From: Fibrobacter sp. UWB10
GTDB lineage: Bacteria > Fibrobacterota > Fibrobacteria > Fibrobacterales > Fibrobacteraceae
DNA length: 64,000 bases
Assembly: GCF_900182935.1 (NCBI RefSeq)
Contig: NZ_FXUE01000001.1
Location: 186,001 to 250,000, forward strand
Direction of reading: 5' to 3'
The notes under the pieces were generated by a model, which made no database searches, was not told the origin of the DNA, and saw only the letters and a list, made by a program, of their open reading frames with translations. Below, piece after piece: positions 42,732 to 53,020 of this stretch (positions are counted from its first letter, which is position 1; each line of letters opens with the position of its first letter). A program made the position numbers and the translations under genes.

Positions 42732-43946
42732 TTACACAGAATCTCTTTTCAATTCCACTTTCAATTCTGTTCTATATATATCGCCCTCTACGCCTGCCTT
42801 ATATTGATAGTGTCCGCTATACATGAGTTCCAAGCGTTTCTTGAATGTCGTAAGCCCAAGGCCGCTCGCATTCGGTTTTGCCTTGCGCGGGAAGTTGCTG
42901 TTCTCGCTGACAAAGCTAAGTTCATCTCCCTTCTGCACAATCTTAATATGGGCAAAACTTTTCCCGTCCGGATTCACGCAATGTTTCATCGCGTTTTCCA
43001 TCAAGGGCATCATCAACAAGGGTTCCACTTGGCAATCCGGATTTTCCAGTTCATATTCAAACTTGAAATCAAAGGAATCGTCATGTCTCAACTTTTCAAG
43101 TTCCGCATACTTTTCCAGTATACCAACGTCTTCTTTAAGCGAAATATACTTGTCGCCAGTCTGATAAAGCATTACGCGAATCAGCTGTGAAAGTTTCGTC
43201 ATACTTGTTTCCGCAAGATCCGGGTCTATGCGAATCAAGCTTGTAATGTTGTTCAAAGTGTTAAACAAAAAATGCGGCGAAAGCTGGTTTTTCAAGAACT
43301 TGAGTTCGTATTCCAAAGTCGAACGTTTCTTTTCGCGCAAGACAAACGCCCTGATAATCAATCTCGAAAACATCGAAATCAAAATACACACAAAGCAAAT
43401 GAGCACAAGCGCAATCATGAACACAAAGACTGTCCAGACAGAAAAATGCCCGCGCCCGGCACCCGCACCAAAACAATAGTTGCTAAAGAATTCAACGACA
43501 CCTTCATCCGCCTTACGCTGGATCAAGAAATAGAACACTTCACGACCTATCAACGAGATAAAAAGCAACAAGGCATTGCCGGCAAAGAACAAGGCATAGC
43601 GTTTTCTAAAGAAACACTTTGGAACAAGGTAACGCTGATTCACCAAAAAGGTCAAGAAAGTTGCCAAGAGCGGCAAATAGTAGGTTGCAAGATTGATAAA
43701 CGACACCGGCGTCAACGGATAAGTCGGATCTAGCAACAAAATCAGCGGGAACAGCAAAATGAACATCCAAATCAGGATAATCAGCGCAAACATCGGAATC
43801 GGATACTGGGCATCGGTCTCATCGCCCATAATTTCGATCAATTCTCGCTCGCTTTTTTCGAATTGAGCCTCTTGAAGCTCCGCAAAACGTTCATAATTGC
43901 GGCGTAAAAAAGCCCTTAAGGCGGATTTTGCGTATTTTGTCGTCAT
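42732..43946 (-). CDS. LytS/YehU-type sensor histidine kinase
   Basis: A 404-residue inner-membrane kinase with about five to six hydrophobic segments (about 45-200). The His_kinase domain has the phospho-acceptor His in NQLSPHFLFNTLNN (around residue 225), and the ATPase part has PLMENAMKH and ASGLGLTTFKKRL. This family normally works with a LytTR-type response regulator, but none is encoded next to it here. The start at 43946 follows AGAGGAA. The terminator at 42602 closes the gene. It is divergent from the sigma-factor gene. Confidence 0.88.
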   Translation of the reverse strand: MTTKYAKSALRAFLRRNYERFAELQEAQFEKSERELIEIMGDETDAQYPIPMFALIILIWMFILLFPLILLLDPTYPLTPVSFINLATYYLPLLATFLTFLVNQRYLVPKCFFRKRYALFFAGNALLLFISLIGREVFYFLIQRKADEGVVEFFSNYCFGAGAGRGHFSVWTVFVFMIALVLICFVCILISMFSRLIIRAFVLREKKRSTLEYELKFLKNQLSPHFLFNTLNNITSLIRIDPDLAETSMTKLSQLIRVMLYQTGDKYISLKEDVGILEKYAELEKLRHDDSFDFKFEYELENPDCQVEPLLMMPLMENAMKHCVNPDGKSFAHIKIVQKGDELSFVSENSNFPRKAKPNASGLGLTTFKKRLELMYSGHYQYKAGVEGDIYRTELKVELKRDSV

Positions 43947-44094
43947 TTTTTCCTCTTGCAAACACAAAAATAGCCCTTATTTAGGCAAAAAAAAGGGCGT
44001 TATGACAAAAACGTGACAAAAGTGCCGTTTTTTTTGACGAAATTCACAAATAACTTTTGCGAACAAAGACATAATCCGTGACACTTCAAAATGC

Positions 44095-44120
44095 AAAAGG
44101 AGGTAGATTTACGAATGTAA
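44095..44120 (+). promoter_or_regulatory. Strong Shine-Dalgarno followed by ATG-TAA start-stop
   Basis: AAAAGGAGGT (44095-44104) is followed 11 nt later by ATG immediately followed by TAA (44115-44120). The sigma-factor ATG is at 44147 with its own weaker GAGG. A start-stop element could stall or re-initiate ribosomes to adjust sigma-factor synthesis. Confidence 0.4.
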
Positions 44121-44146
44121 ACGAAACAACAAGCAACGAGGTTGAT

Positions 44147-45001
44147 ATGACAAAGAATACACACGTTCGTGACGACAGGGATGTTTATTTCCAGTATCTG
44201 AACGATATTTCTAAATATCCTCTGCTTACTAAGGAACAAGAAAAGGTTGTTCTCGCAAAAGTCCGCGAAGGCAGCCGCGAAGCCATGGACCTGCTCGTCA
44301 AAAGCAACCTCCGCTTCGTCGTAAACATCGCAAACCTTTACAAAGGTCAGGGCATCGATGTGAACGAGCTCATTAATGAAGGCAACATGGGCCTCATTGA
44401 AGCCGCTCGCCGCTTTGACCACTCCCAGAAAATCAAGTTCATCAGCTATGCCGTTTGGTGGGTTCGCCAGAACATCACTCGCGCCATCGCAGAACGCGGC
44501 CGTTTGGTCCGCATCAGCGCCGAAAAGGAACTCGTGCTCCGTCGCTTCGCCAAGAAGGGCGGCCAGATGCACCAGGTCGTTGGCGGCGGTCTCATGCTTG
44601 ACCCGAAGAGCCTCGAAGGCGTTAGCAAGTACAAAGCCGACGACATCGAAAAGATCTTGATGATGGGTAACAAGTCTACGTCTCTCGACACCCCCGTTGG
44701 CGAAGACGGCGATATGACTCTCGGCGACACCATTGCGGCTCAAGAATTCCGCACCGATGAACTCGCTGAAAAGAACAACCGTTCCAAGCTCTTTAACAAG
44801 GCGATGAACAACAGCCTTTCCGCCCAGGAAAAGGAAATCATCAAGCTCTATTTCGGTTTCAAGATGGATTCCGACCTGAACTTGAAGGAAATCGCCCCGA
44901 TGGTCGGCCTTTCCAAGGAACGCACCCGCCAGCTCAAGGATTCCGCACTCGAAAAGCTCCGGAATGAACAGCTTGCCCGCGTTTTGAACGACGCCGCCTA
45001 A
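44147..45001 (+). CDS. rpoD: RNA polymerase sigma-70-family factor, probable primary sigma
   Basis: A 284-residue sigma factor. Region 1.2 begins DVYFQYLNDISKYPLLTKEQE, region 2 has DLIVK-like LLVKSNLRFVVNIA and KFISYAVWWVRQNI, and region 4 ends LSKERTRQLKDSALEKLRN. Region 1.1 is absent, as in the short primary sigma factors of Bacteroidetes. Region 3 carries an unusual Gly-rich insertion (KKGGQMHQVVGGGLMLD). The -10-like elements TATATTTG/TATATT in this window fit such a factor. The ATG at 44147 follows GAGG; an upstream GTG in frame (44078) would add 23 residues not typical of the family. That it is the housekeeping sigma is inference. Confidence 0.85.
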   Translation: MTKNTHVRDDRDVYFQYLNDISKYPLLTKEQEKVVLAKVREGSREAMDLLVKSNLRFVVNIANLYKGQGIDVNELINEGNMGLIEAARRFDHSQKIKFISYAVWWVRQNITRAIAERGRLVRISAEKELVLRRFAKKGGQMHQVVGGGLMLDPKSLEGVSKYKADDIEKILMMGNKSTSLDTPVGEDGDMTLGDTIAAQEFRTDELAEKNNRSKLFNKAMNNSLSAQEKEIIKLYFGFKMDSDLNLKEIAPMVGLSKERTRQLKDSALEKLRNEQLARVLNDAA

Positions 45002-45033
45002 TTTTGACCTTTTTTCTCTCTCTCCTTATATTA

Positions 45034-45059
45034 AAAACCGGCCTTTTGGCCGGTTTTTT
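45034..45059 (+). terminator. Terminator of the sigma-factor gene
   Basis: AAAAACCGGCC-TTTT-GGCCGGTTTTTT. Confidence 0.93.
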
Positions 45060-45093
45060 CCGTTTTTATTAGTCAAGCAAACAAATGAAATTG

Positions 45094-45099
45094 TATTTT
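45094..45099 (+). promoter_or_regulatory. -10 element TATTTT of ctpA, leaderless spacing
   Basis: It starts 12 nt before the ATG at 45106, the same spacing as at other genes here. Confidence 0.45.
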
Positions 45100-45105
45100 T
45101 AAAGC

Positions 45106-46881
45106 ATGAATTTCAATATGCTGAACTTTCGAACCCTTTTTGTAGCCGGTCTTTCGGCTCTGTGCCTCACCACAAGCCCGCTTGCAGCAAGCGACAAAAA
45201 AGATCCTCCTGGAGATTTCTATAACGAAGTTTCGCGCCTGAACAAGGTGCTTTCCGAAGTGAACCGCAAGTATGTCGAAGATGTGAACCCGACCGAGCTC
45301 ACCGATGCGGCATTGAACGGCATTCGCAACATTCTGGACCCGCACACCACCGTGTTCTCGCCCAAGGACTACGAAAGCCTCAAGGTTTCGATGGAAGGTA
45401 AATTCGGCGGCGTGGGCATTACTATTAGCCTCCGCGACAATATTTTGACCGTCATTTCGCCGCTTTCCGGCACTCCGGCTTTCCGCCTGGGCATTCGCGC
45501 CGGCGACCGCATCCGTAAAATCGACGGCAAGGACACCAAGGGTCTTTCCCTCGACGAAGCCGTGAACAAGCTTCGCGGTAAAATCGGCACCGACGTGACC
45601 GTTTCCATTGAACGCGAAGGCGTGCCCGACCTGATGGACTTTACCATTACCCGTGCCGAAATCATTGTGCACGCTGTGCCCTACTATGGCATGGTCACCA
45701 AGGATATCGGCTATATCAAGCTCGCCACCTTTAGCGACAAGACCACCAGCGACGTGGAAAACGCCCTCAAGGTCCTGCAGAAGAGGGGCATGAAGAAGAT
45801 CATTCTCGACATGCGCTACAATCCGGGTGGACTTTTGAACCAGGCTATCGAAATCAGCGAATTGTTCCTGAAGCAGGGCAATTTGATTGTGAGCACCCGT
45901 GGCCGCACTCAAAAGACCGAAAGCCACGCCCGCAAAAACGGCATTGTGAAGCCTGAAGTGCCGATGGTCGTTCTTTTGAACCAGGGTTCTGCCAGCGCCG
46001 CCGAAATTGTATCGGGCGCCCTTCAGGACTGGGACCGCGCTCTGATTATCGGTAAAACATCCTTCGGTAAGGGTTCTGTGCAGACGATTTTCCCGCTGGA
46101 CAACCAGGGCAACGCCCTCAAGCTTACGACCGCCTTCTACTACCTGCCCTTCGGACGCTGCATCAACAAACCCGAAAACGGCATCAAGGGCCTCAAGCTC
46201 TTGGAAGAAGAATACGCCGAAGAAAGCGAAGGCAAAGCCGATTCCACCAAGAAGGACACCGCCAAGGTCGATACATTCTACACCCATAACGGCCGTATGA
46301 TGTTCGGTAGCGGTGGTATATCCCCCGACGTAGAAGTGGAACTGTCCCCAATGCCCTGGGTCGTGCAGGTTCAGGAACGCATGGCCATGTACTTCAAGTT
46401 CGCCGTCAAGATTCGCCCGGATCTCGAAAAGAACAACGTGAAGATTGACCCCAACTGGGAAGTTCCCGACAGCCTGTTCACACAGTTCCGCGACTTCTGC
46501 ATGAAGGACACGAACTTCACCAAGATTAAGAGCAATGCACTGGTAGGCGTGGACCAGCTCGAAAAGAGCATTATCCGCGAACAGAACTACATGGGCGATA
46601 GCGCCAAGGTAGTGAGCGACACCGCTCTCGCCAAGCGCATTGCAGACATGCGCAAGGCTCTTGAAAACAACCGCAACGCCCAGTTCGACGAAAACAAGCA
46701 GTACATCAAGGACGGCATCAAGCGTGAACTCTTGACCGCGTTCATCAACGATTCCGTAAGTACCGCCTTCTCCTTGAAGCAAGACAAGCAGTTGAACGAA
46801 GCTATCAAGTACCTGAGCGACATGAACCTTTACAAGAAGGCTATCAGCGCTCCGGCCAAGAAGGGTTCCAAGAAGAAGTAG
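45106..46881 (+). CDS. ctpA: C-terminal processing peptidase (S41, CtpA/Prc type)
   Basis: A 591-residue secreted protease with signal peptide. After a helical N-terminal part comes a PDZ domain (GVGITISLRDNILTVISPLSGTPAFRLGI...) and the S41 core with Ser297 in GSASAAE and Lys322 in TSFGKGS, exactly the 25-residue Ser-Lys spacing of CtpA. Such enzymes trim periplasmic and membrane proteins and often control murein hydrolases. The C-terminal about 200 residues form a charged helical extension ending PAKKGSKKK. It is the first gene of a run extending through mlaE, dciA, gyrB and a polyprenyl synthase. Confidence 0.92.
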   Translation: MNFNMLNFRTLFVAGLSALCLTTSPLAASDKKDPPGDFYNEVSRLNKVLSEVNRKYVEDVNPTELTDAALNGIRNILDPHTTVFSPKDYESLKVSMEGKFGGVGITISLRDNILTVISPLSGTPAFRLGIRAGDRIRKIDGKDTKGLSLDEAVNKLRGKIGTDVTVSIEREGVPDLMDFTITRAEIIVHAVPYYGMVTKDIGYIKLATFSDKTTSDVENALKVLQKRGMKKIILDMRYNPGGLLNQAIEISELFLKQGNLIVSTRGRTQKTESHARKNGIVKPEVPMVVLLNQGSASAAEIVSGALQDWDRALIIGKTSFGKGSVQTIFPLDNQGNALKLTTAFYYLPFGRCINKPENGIKGLKLLEEEYAEESEGKADSTKKDTAKVDTFYTHNGRMMFGSGGISPDVEVELSPMPWVVQVQERMAMYFKFAVKIRPDLEKNNVKIDPNWEVPDSLFTQFRDFCMKDTNFTKIKSNALVGVDQLEKSIIREQNYMGDSAKVVSDTALAKRIADMRKALENNRNAQFDENKQYIKDGIKRELLTAFINDSVSTAFSLKQDKQLNEAIKYLSDMNLYKKAISAPAKKGSKKK

Positions 46882-46901
46882 GCTGACTCTTGATTACCAT
46901 C

Positions 46902-47675
46902 ATGAACAGAATCGCAGAAAGCCTGGGTAAGTTTATCCGGAAGTTTCTGCATACGGTGGTAAGCTACTTACACTTCGTTTGGCAGCTTTTCAAGAGCGTT
47001 CCCGGCGCATTTAGCAACTTCCACACAACCGTGGAACAAATGCAGCACGTAGGCCTCACCAGTATTCCCGTGGTGGTGGCAGCATCGCTTGCCACAGGCG
47101 CCATTATGGCATGGCAGCTCGCTTACCAATTTGCAGACATCATTCCATTGATGTTTGTGGGTATGGCTGTCGGTAAGTCGGTGATGGTGGAACTCTGCCC
47201 GATTTTGACCGCCATGGTGCTTGCAGGCCGAATTGGAGCTTCCATGTGTTCCGAACTTGGAACGATGGCCGTGACCGAACAGCTTGACGCTTACAAAGTG
47301 CTTGGCTTAAGCCCCTACAAGTTCTTGCTTGCACCGCGCCTGATTGCAACGATTATCATGCTTCCGACCCTTACGATTATCAGTATCTTTATCGGTATCG
47401 TAGGCGGTTACGAAGTGGCCCACCTTTACAAAGACGTTTCCTTTGCCGTATTCTTTTACGGAGTGCGCATGTTCTATCAGAACTGGGACTTGGTCGTGGG
47501 CCTTATCAAGGCAACCCTTTACGGCTACTTTATCGCAAGCTACGCCTGCTTCTTTGGCTTTACGACCCATAGCGGTGCCGAAGGCGTAGGTAAGAGCACC
47601 AAGGCTACCGTTGTCGCAGGCATGACGAGTATTTTGATTGGCGGCTTTGTCCTTTCGAAACTGCTGTTGCTCTAA
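46902..47675 (+). CDS. MlaE-family ABC transporter permease
   Basis: A 257-residue inner-membrane protein of the MlaE/YrbE family: TTVEQMQHVGLTSIPVVVAASLATGAIMAWQ, then LAGRIGASMCSELGTMAVTEQLDAYKVLG and PRLIATIIMLP, with GFTTHSGAEGVGKSTKATVV near the end. MlaE permeases help move phospholipids between inner and outer membrane. No ATPase or MCE substrate-binding gene lies next to it. The ATG at 46902 is preferred over a TTG four codons upstream. Its stop overlaps the next start (TAATG). Confidence 0.9.
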   Translation: MNRIAESLGKFIRKFLHTVVSYLHFVWQLFKSVPGAFSNFHTTVEQMQHVGLTSIPVVVAASLATGAIMAWQLAYQFADIIPLMFVGMAVGKSVMVELCPILTAMVLAGRIGASMCSELGTMAVTEQLDAYKVLGLSPYKFLLAPRLIATIIMLPTLTIISIFIGIVGGYEVAHLYKDVSFAVFFYGVRMFYQNWDLVVGLIKATLYGYFIASYACFFGFTTHSGAEGVGKSTKATVVAGMTSILIGGFVLSKLLLL

Positions 47676-48001
47676 TGGAAAATCCTTACCGCATCAAGCG
47701 CAAGAAACCGGTCTGCGGGAAAGATCCCGAAGACATTAGCGTGCTGTTGCAAATGGTTCTGGACAAGGCCCACATCACCGATGAAATGGCCCTTGAAAAG
47801 CTAACAAACGGCCTCGAAATGATCGTGGGTCCACTCATAAAACCACACGTTCAAATCGTCAAATTCGAGCGCAATATTTTGACGCTAAAGTGCGGTAGTT
47901 CCGCGTGGAAACAGGAACTTTTTTTGCAAAAAAAAGCTATTATTGACAAGTGTAATTTATTGCTCGGAAAGCCTTCTGTAAAGAACATTCTTTTCGTTTA
48001 A
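47675..48001 (+). CDS. DciA/DUF721 family protein
   Basis: A 108-residue protein with the DUF721 pattern: ISVLLQMVLDKAHITDEMAL, VGPLIKPHVQIVKFERNILTLKCGSSAWKQELFLQKKAIIDKCN. DciA is the ancestral loader of replicative helicase DnaB, and its gene often lies near recF, gyrB or dnaA. Here it is directly before gyrB and overlaps mlaE by one base. The position beside gyrB supports the replication role; proof is not available from sequence alone. Confidence 0.82.
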   Translation: MENPYRIKRKKPVCGKDPEDISVLLQMVLDKAHITDEMALEKLTNGLEMIVGPLIKPHVQIVKFERNILTLKCGSSAWKQELFLQKKAIIDKCNLLLGKPSVKNILFV

Positions 48002-48057
48002 AAGCATGTTAAAAAGGCCCACGAGCATCAAGAATTTAGAAGAAGAAAACAAGGTAA

Positions 48058-49998
<1,941 letters not shown>

Positions 49999-50006
49999 AG
50001 GTCCCA

Positions 50007-51011
50007 ATGGCTCCGACTAAGGCAGATTTTCAGACCGTGCTGACTCAAGCACGTTCACTTGTTCAAGAACAATTGAAACTTACCGAAAACGTTATTTTCG
50101 GTGTCGCTAAAAACGCTCCTGCAGGAATCGGCGAGCGATTGGATTCTTTGTTCCAGCGCAAAGGTAAGCGCATTCGTTCTACGCTTCTTTGCCTGATTGC
50201 TCAGAGCGGCACGCAAAAGCCCGACAGCCTTCGCGTGGCACACGCTTGCGCAGGCATTGAGCTTTTGCACCTTGCAAGCCTTGTGCATGACGACATTATC
50301 GATGGCACAGACATTCGCCGCGGGCAAAAGACTGCGCACAAGGAATGGGGCACGCAAGTGGCCGTTCTGATTGGCGACTATGTTCTTTCGCAGGCCATGC
50401 AGTGCGTGATTGATGAAGAATCGCACGACATTCCGACAGTGCTTTCCAAGGCCGCAGACAAATTAATTGCCGGCGAAATTCTGGAACTGGACCAGTCCGG
50501 AAACATGCGTCTTTCGTTCGAAGAATACGATCGCATTATCGACGGAAAGACCGCCGCCTTGATTGCAGCAGCAGCACGCATCGGAGCAATTCTCGCCGGA
50601 TTCGACAAGGCTCTTATCGACAACTGCGCCCAAATGGGAAGCCACTTCGGCATTGCATTCCAGATTATCGACGACCTTTTGGACTACGGTTTTGGTAGCA
50701 AGAATTTGGACAAAGCCAAGTTCACCGATCTCGGCAACGGACTCATTACGCTCCCGCTGTTGTACTACTTTGAAGGCTGCAATGCGCAGGAACGTTCCGA
50801 CATGGAAGCCCTTATTGCAAAGGCAGACCAGGCCGGAGTTCCCGAAGAAATCATCGAGAAGTTGAATACAAAGGATGCTTTCAAGAAAGCAAAAGCTTGC
50901 GCCCAAGACCATTTGGAAAAGGCGCTTGAAATTGCACAAGGTTTGCCGAACTCGACGTTCACAGACGAAATCATCCAGATGTTTTCGTCGATGGACAACC
51001 GCGGCAACTAG
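50007..51011 (+). CDS. Polyprenyl diphosphate synthase
   Basis: A 334-residue trans-prenyltransferase. The first Asp-rich motif DDIID (from residue 95) is followed by GTDIRRG, and the second is FQIIDDLLDYG. The product is a long-chain prenyl diphosphate, probably for menaquinone, as in HepT/IspB enzymes; chain length cannot be read from the motifs alone. Eight bases separate it from gyrB, so it is probably in the same transcript. No catalytic residues are missing. Confidence 0.9.
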   Translation: MAPTKADFQTVLTQARSLVQEQLKLTENVIFGVAKNAPAGIGERLDSLFQRKGKRIRSTLLCLIAQSGTQKPDSLRVAHACAGIELLHLASLVHDDIIDGTDIRRGQKTAHKEWGTQVAVLIGDYVLSQAMQCVIDEESHDIPTVLSKAADKLIAGEILELDQSGNMRLSFEEYDRIIDGKTAALIAAAARIGAILAGFDKALIDNCAQMGSHFGIAFQIIDDLLDYGFGSKNLDKAKFTDLGNGLITLPLLYYFEGCNAQERSDMEALIAKADQAGVPEEIIEKLNTKDAFKKAKACAQDHLEKALEIAQGLPNSTFTDEIIQMFSSMDNRGN

Positions 51012-51014
51012 CTC

Positions 51015-51043
51015 TTGACAATGGCGGAGGCTAATTCTATATT
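51015..51043 (+). promoter_or_regulatory. Promoter of tRNA-Ala: TTGACA-17-TATATT
   Basis: TTGACA (51015-51020) and TATATT (51038-51043) are separated by exactly 17 bases. The tRNA starts 12 nt after the hexamer. It is the clearest sigma-70-type promoter in the window. Confidence 0.8.
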
Positions 51044-51055
51044 TCCGCCAAACCT

Positions 51056-51128
51056 GGGGATATAGCTCAGTTGGTAGAGCGACAGGTTCGCAATCTGTAG
51101 GTCATGGGTTCGACTCCCACTATCTCCA
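51056..51128 (+). tRNA. tRNA-Ala(CGC)
   Basis: A 73-nt cloverleaf: acceptor GGGGATA/TATCTCC with the G3-U70 pair that identifies alanine tRNAs, D-stem GCTC/GAGC, anticodon stem ACAGG/TCTGT with loop TTCGCAA (anticodon CGC), T-loop TTCGACT, discriminator A. CCA is not encoded. Confidence 0.94.
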
Positions 51129-51130
51129 TA

Positions 51131-51158
51131 AAAAAGCAGGACTGAGTCCTGCTTTTTT
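51131..51158. terminator. Bidirectional terminator after tRNA-Ala
   Basis: AAAAAGCAGGACTGAGTCCTGCTTTTTT works for the tRNA and, on the other strand, for the converging barrel gene. Confidence 0.9.
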
Positions 51159-51163
51159 CGTTT

Positions 51164-52480
51164 TTAAATTTCCCACTTGAAGCCGACTTTCAGTTCTGTC
51201 AATATTGTATTTCTTGGATAAATTCCAACATAATATTTCGGCAGGCTATAATGCTTGTAAAACTGCTCGGCACCCAAATAAAGCGTCAACGCATTCGGTT
51301 TCCAATAGAGCATGGTTCCCCAGACGCCGCTAAACTTTCCCATCTTTTCGTAATCGCTATCCGGGCCGTCCAATACAAAGCCATAGAACAGATTGAGTCT
51401 CGCTTCGACCGTTATATTGCGTTTGAATTTATAGGAGACTTGCGAACGAAGCGTCGGACCAAACCACTTAGCATAGTACTTGGGAATCGAAACATCAGCA
51501 GTCGATTCCGAATTTTGCGGAGCATTCCGTTGCGCCCAATACATGGAATCGATTTTCCCGATATTCCAGTTATAGCATTCCGGTCCGTAGGTTTCCAAAC
51601 ACACCTGCATCGGGTTTTGCCAGTTCCCGTACATAGGATTACTTCCACCCCAATACGAGTTCCATTGTTCCACATTGCCCTCATTTTCTGAGTCTTCAAC
51701 CGTATTCTTGTACGTCTCAACAAATTTTACGAAGTCGACTGCGGAATCGGCTTCGAAGCGTGCGCCCACATAAGCCGAACCGTTCAAGCCATAAGGAACA
51801 GTTCTGTGCCAAGAGCCATACAACGCAAACGAAAGCGGACCGTCAGGATCATAGTAACCCCAGACTGCGGCACCGACACGCTGCTTTTCAAACCGATAAA
51901 AATCGCGTTCCACCCATGCATAAAAATTGGGGGAAACGTAGGCGCCTTCGACAACCTTGATGTCGGCGCCCACATCAACCATCAGTGATTTTCCAACCAA
52001 GGAATATTCAAGCCCGACCGAGATATTCCAGTCGTTCGTATCGAGCACGGGCATATCGTCGTTCGCCACAAACCAGTCGCCCGAAAAGCCAAGTCCAAAA
52101 GAATGAATCCAGTCACCCGAAGAATAGTCTACGAACGGCGTTAGCGAAAAGAAGACATCTCCACCGGTTTCACTGACTTTCTCTACGCCCCCGTATTCGT
52201 TATAATGCAAGCCGTAAAAACCGATATCGCCTAAAAAACGAAGCGACCACGGATTCTTTTTTTCCTCAACCGTATCAAGGGCTTTATAGTAGTCATCAAT
52301 AATTTCGCGAATTTCTTCTGTATAGGGGCCAGGAATCTCAACCGCCTCTTCGAAGGCCGCAAGGGCGGCCGTCACATCACCGGCTTCTTCAGCTTTCATT
52401 GCACGAAAGTATACAGATTCTTGCGTCTCAGCAAAAAGCAAAGACGTAAGCAACAAGAGCACTACTGCAACGAAGCGCAT
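51164..52480 (-). CDS. Outer-membrane beta-barrel protein with short N-terminal helical repeat
   Basis: A 438-residue protein with a signal peptide. Residues about 20-70 are helical with a TPR-like pattern (FRAMKAEEAGDVTAALAAFEEAVEIPG); the rest is rich in alternating aromatic strands and ends KVGFKWEI, as in outer-membrane barrels. The ATG follows directly on the TAG of the upstream small secreted gene, so translation is coupled. Both lie downstream of a sigma-54 promoter at 52945. Function unknown; a surface channel or appendage base is possible. Confidence 0.65.
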   Translation of the reverse strand: MRFVAVVLLLLTSLLFAETQESVYFRAMKAEEAGDVTAALAAFEEAVEIPGPYTEEIREIIDDYYKALDTVEEKKNPWSLRFLGDIGFYGLHYNEYGGVEKVSETGGDVFFSLTPFVDYSSGDWIHSFGLGFSGDWFVANDDMPVLDTNDWNISVGLEYSLVGKSLMVDVGADIKVVEGAYVSPNFYAWVERDFYRFEKQRVGAAVWGYYDPDGPLSFALYGSWHRTVPYGLNGSAYVGARFEADSAVDFVKFVETYKNTVEDSENEGNVEQWNSYWGGSNPMYGNWQNPMQVCLETYGPECYNWNIGKIDSMYWAQRNAPQNSESTADVSIPKYYAKWFGPTLRSQVSYKFKRNITVEARLNLFYGFVLDGPDSDYEKMGKFSGVWGTMLYWKPNALTLYLGAEQFYKHYSLPKYYVGIYPRNTILTELKVGFKWEI

Positions 52481-52933
52481 CTAAGGATGGGGATGATACA
52501 TCGGCCCCATTGGATACATGGGATTCATTGGAGCCGGCCCCGGACCATGGGGCATTTCTCGCATCGGGTTCATTTGATGAGACTCAGGTTGCTCATAAAA
52601 AGGACGACGTTCGCGAGACTGATTTTTTGGGATTTCCCCCTCAAAGCGAGGCTTTTCGTCCCGTTTTTTCGAGACTTCCTGGCGGATATTTTTCTTTTCG
52701 GCAGCGGAACTATTGCGCAAGTCCGTAAGAATTCTCTCTCGGGCAGCACGACGTTCTGCGCGCAATTTTTGCCAATCTGCGCTTTCCTTCGCACCAAGAT
52801 TGGGCATTTCTCGCGAAATTTCCATATTCTCGGCGGGGGTCGGGACAGAAGACTCCGGACGCGCAGAAGATGGAGCAGCGTAGCTAAGCGCTGCAGCCAT
52901 CATAATTGTCGTTATGAGAGTAGTCTTTTTCAT
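52481..52933 (-). CDS. Small secreted Arg- and Met/Pro-rich protein
   Basis: About 150 residues with signal peptide MKKTTLITTIMMAAALSYA. The mature part has a charged helical segment (ADWQKLRAERRAARERIL), somewhat like Spy/CpxP-type periplasmic helices, and a Pro/Met/His-rich tail ending MYHPHP. The start is placed at 52933 because the sigma-54 promoter predicts transcription beginning at about 52934; the ATG two codons upstream would lie before it. First gene of a two-gene operon with the barrel gene. The His/Met tail could bind metal, but this is inference. Confidence 0.55.
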   Translation of the reverse strand: MKKTTLITTIMMAAALSYAAPSSARPESSVPTPAENMEISREMPNLGAKESADWQKLRAERRAARERILTDLRNSSAAEKKNIRQEVSKKRDEKPRFEGEIPKNQSRERRPFYEQPESHQMNPMREMPHGPGPAPMNPMYPMGPMYHPHP

Positions 52934-52944
52934 ACTCATTCTCT

Positions 52945-52960
52945 TGCAAATTCCGTGCCA
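52945..52960 (-). promoter_or_regulatory. Sigma-54 promoter (TGGCACG-N4-TTGCA)
   Basis: On the minus strand TGGCACG GAAT TTGCA matches the -24/-12 consensus at every conserved base, with GG and GC separated by ten bases. The predicted start of transcription is 52934, next to the ATG at 52933. The sigma-54 activator gene is directly upstream. Confidence 0.82.
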
Positions 52961-52982
52961 ACCGTCCTTTTGGGCCTATGCC

Positions 52983-52996
52983 AGCAATTTCTTGCT
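52983..52996. promoter_or_regulatory. Palindrome AGCAA-N4-TTGCT, candidate activator site
   Basis: A 5-bp inverted repeat about 50-60 nt upstream of the predicted sigma-54 start. It could be a binding site for the Fis-type HTH of the neighbouring activator. Confidence 0.35.
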
Positions 52997-53020
52997 AGTC
53001 AGTACCCTAAATATATATAA

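Noticed and set aside
44078-44146. GTG start extending the sigma factor by 23 residues
   Set aside because: The extension is not typical of the family, and a GAGG site precedes the ATG at 44147; it cannot be wholly excluded.
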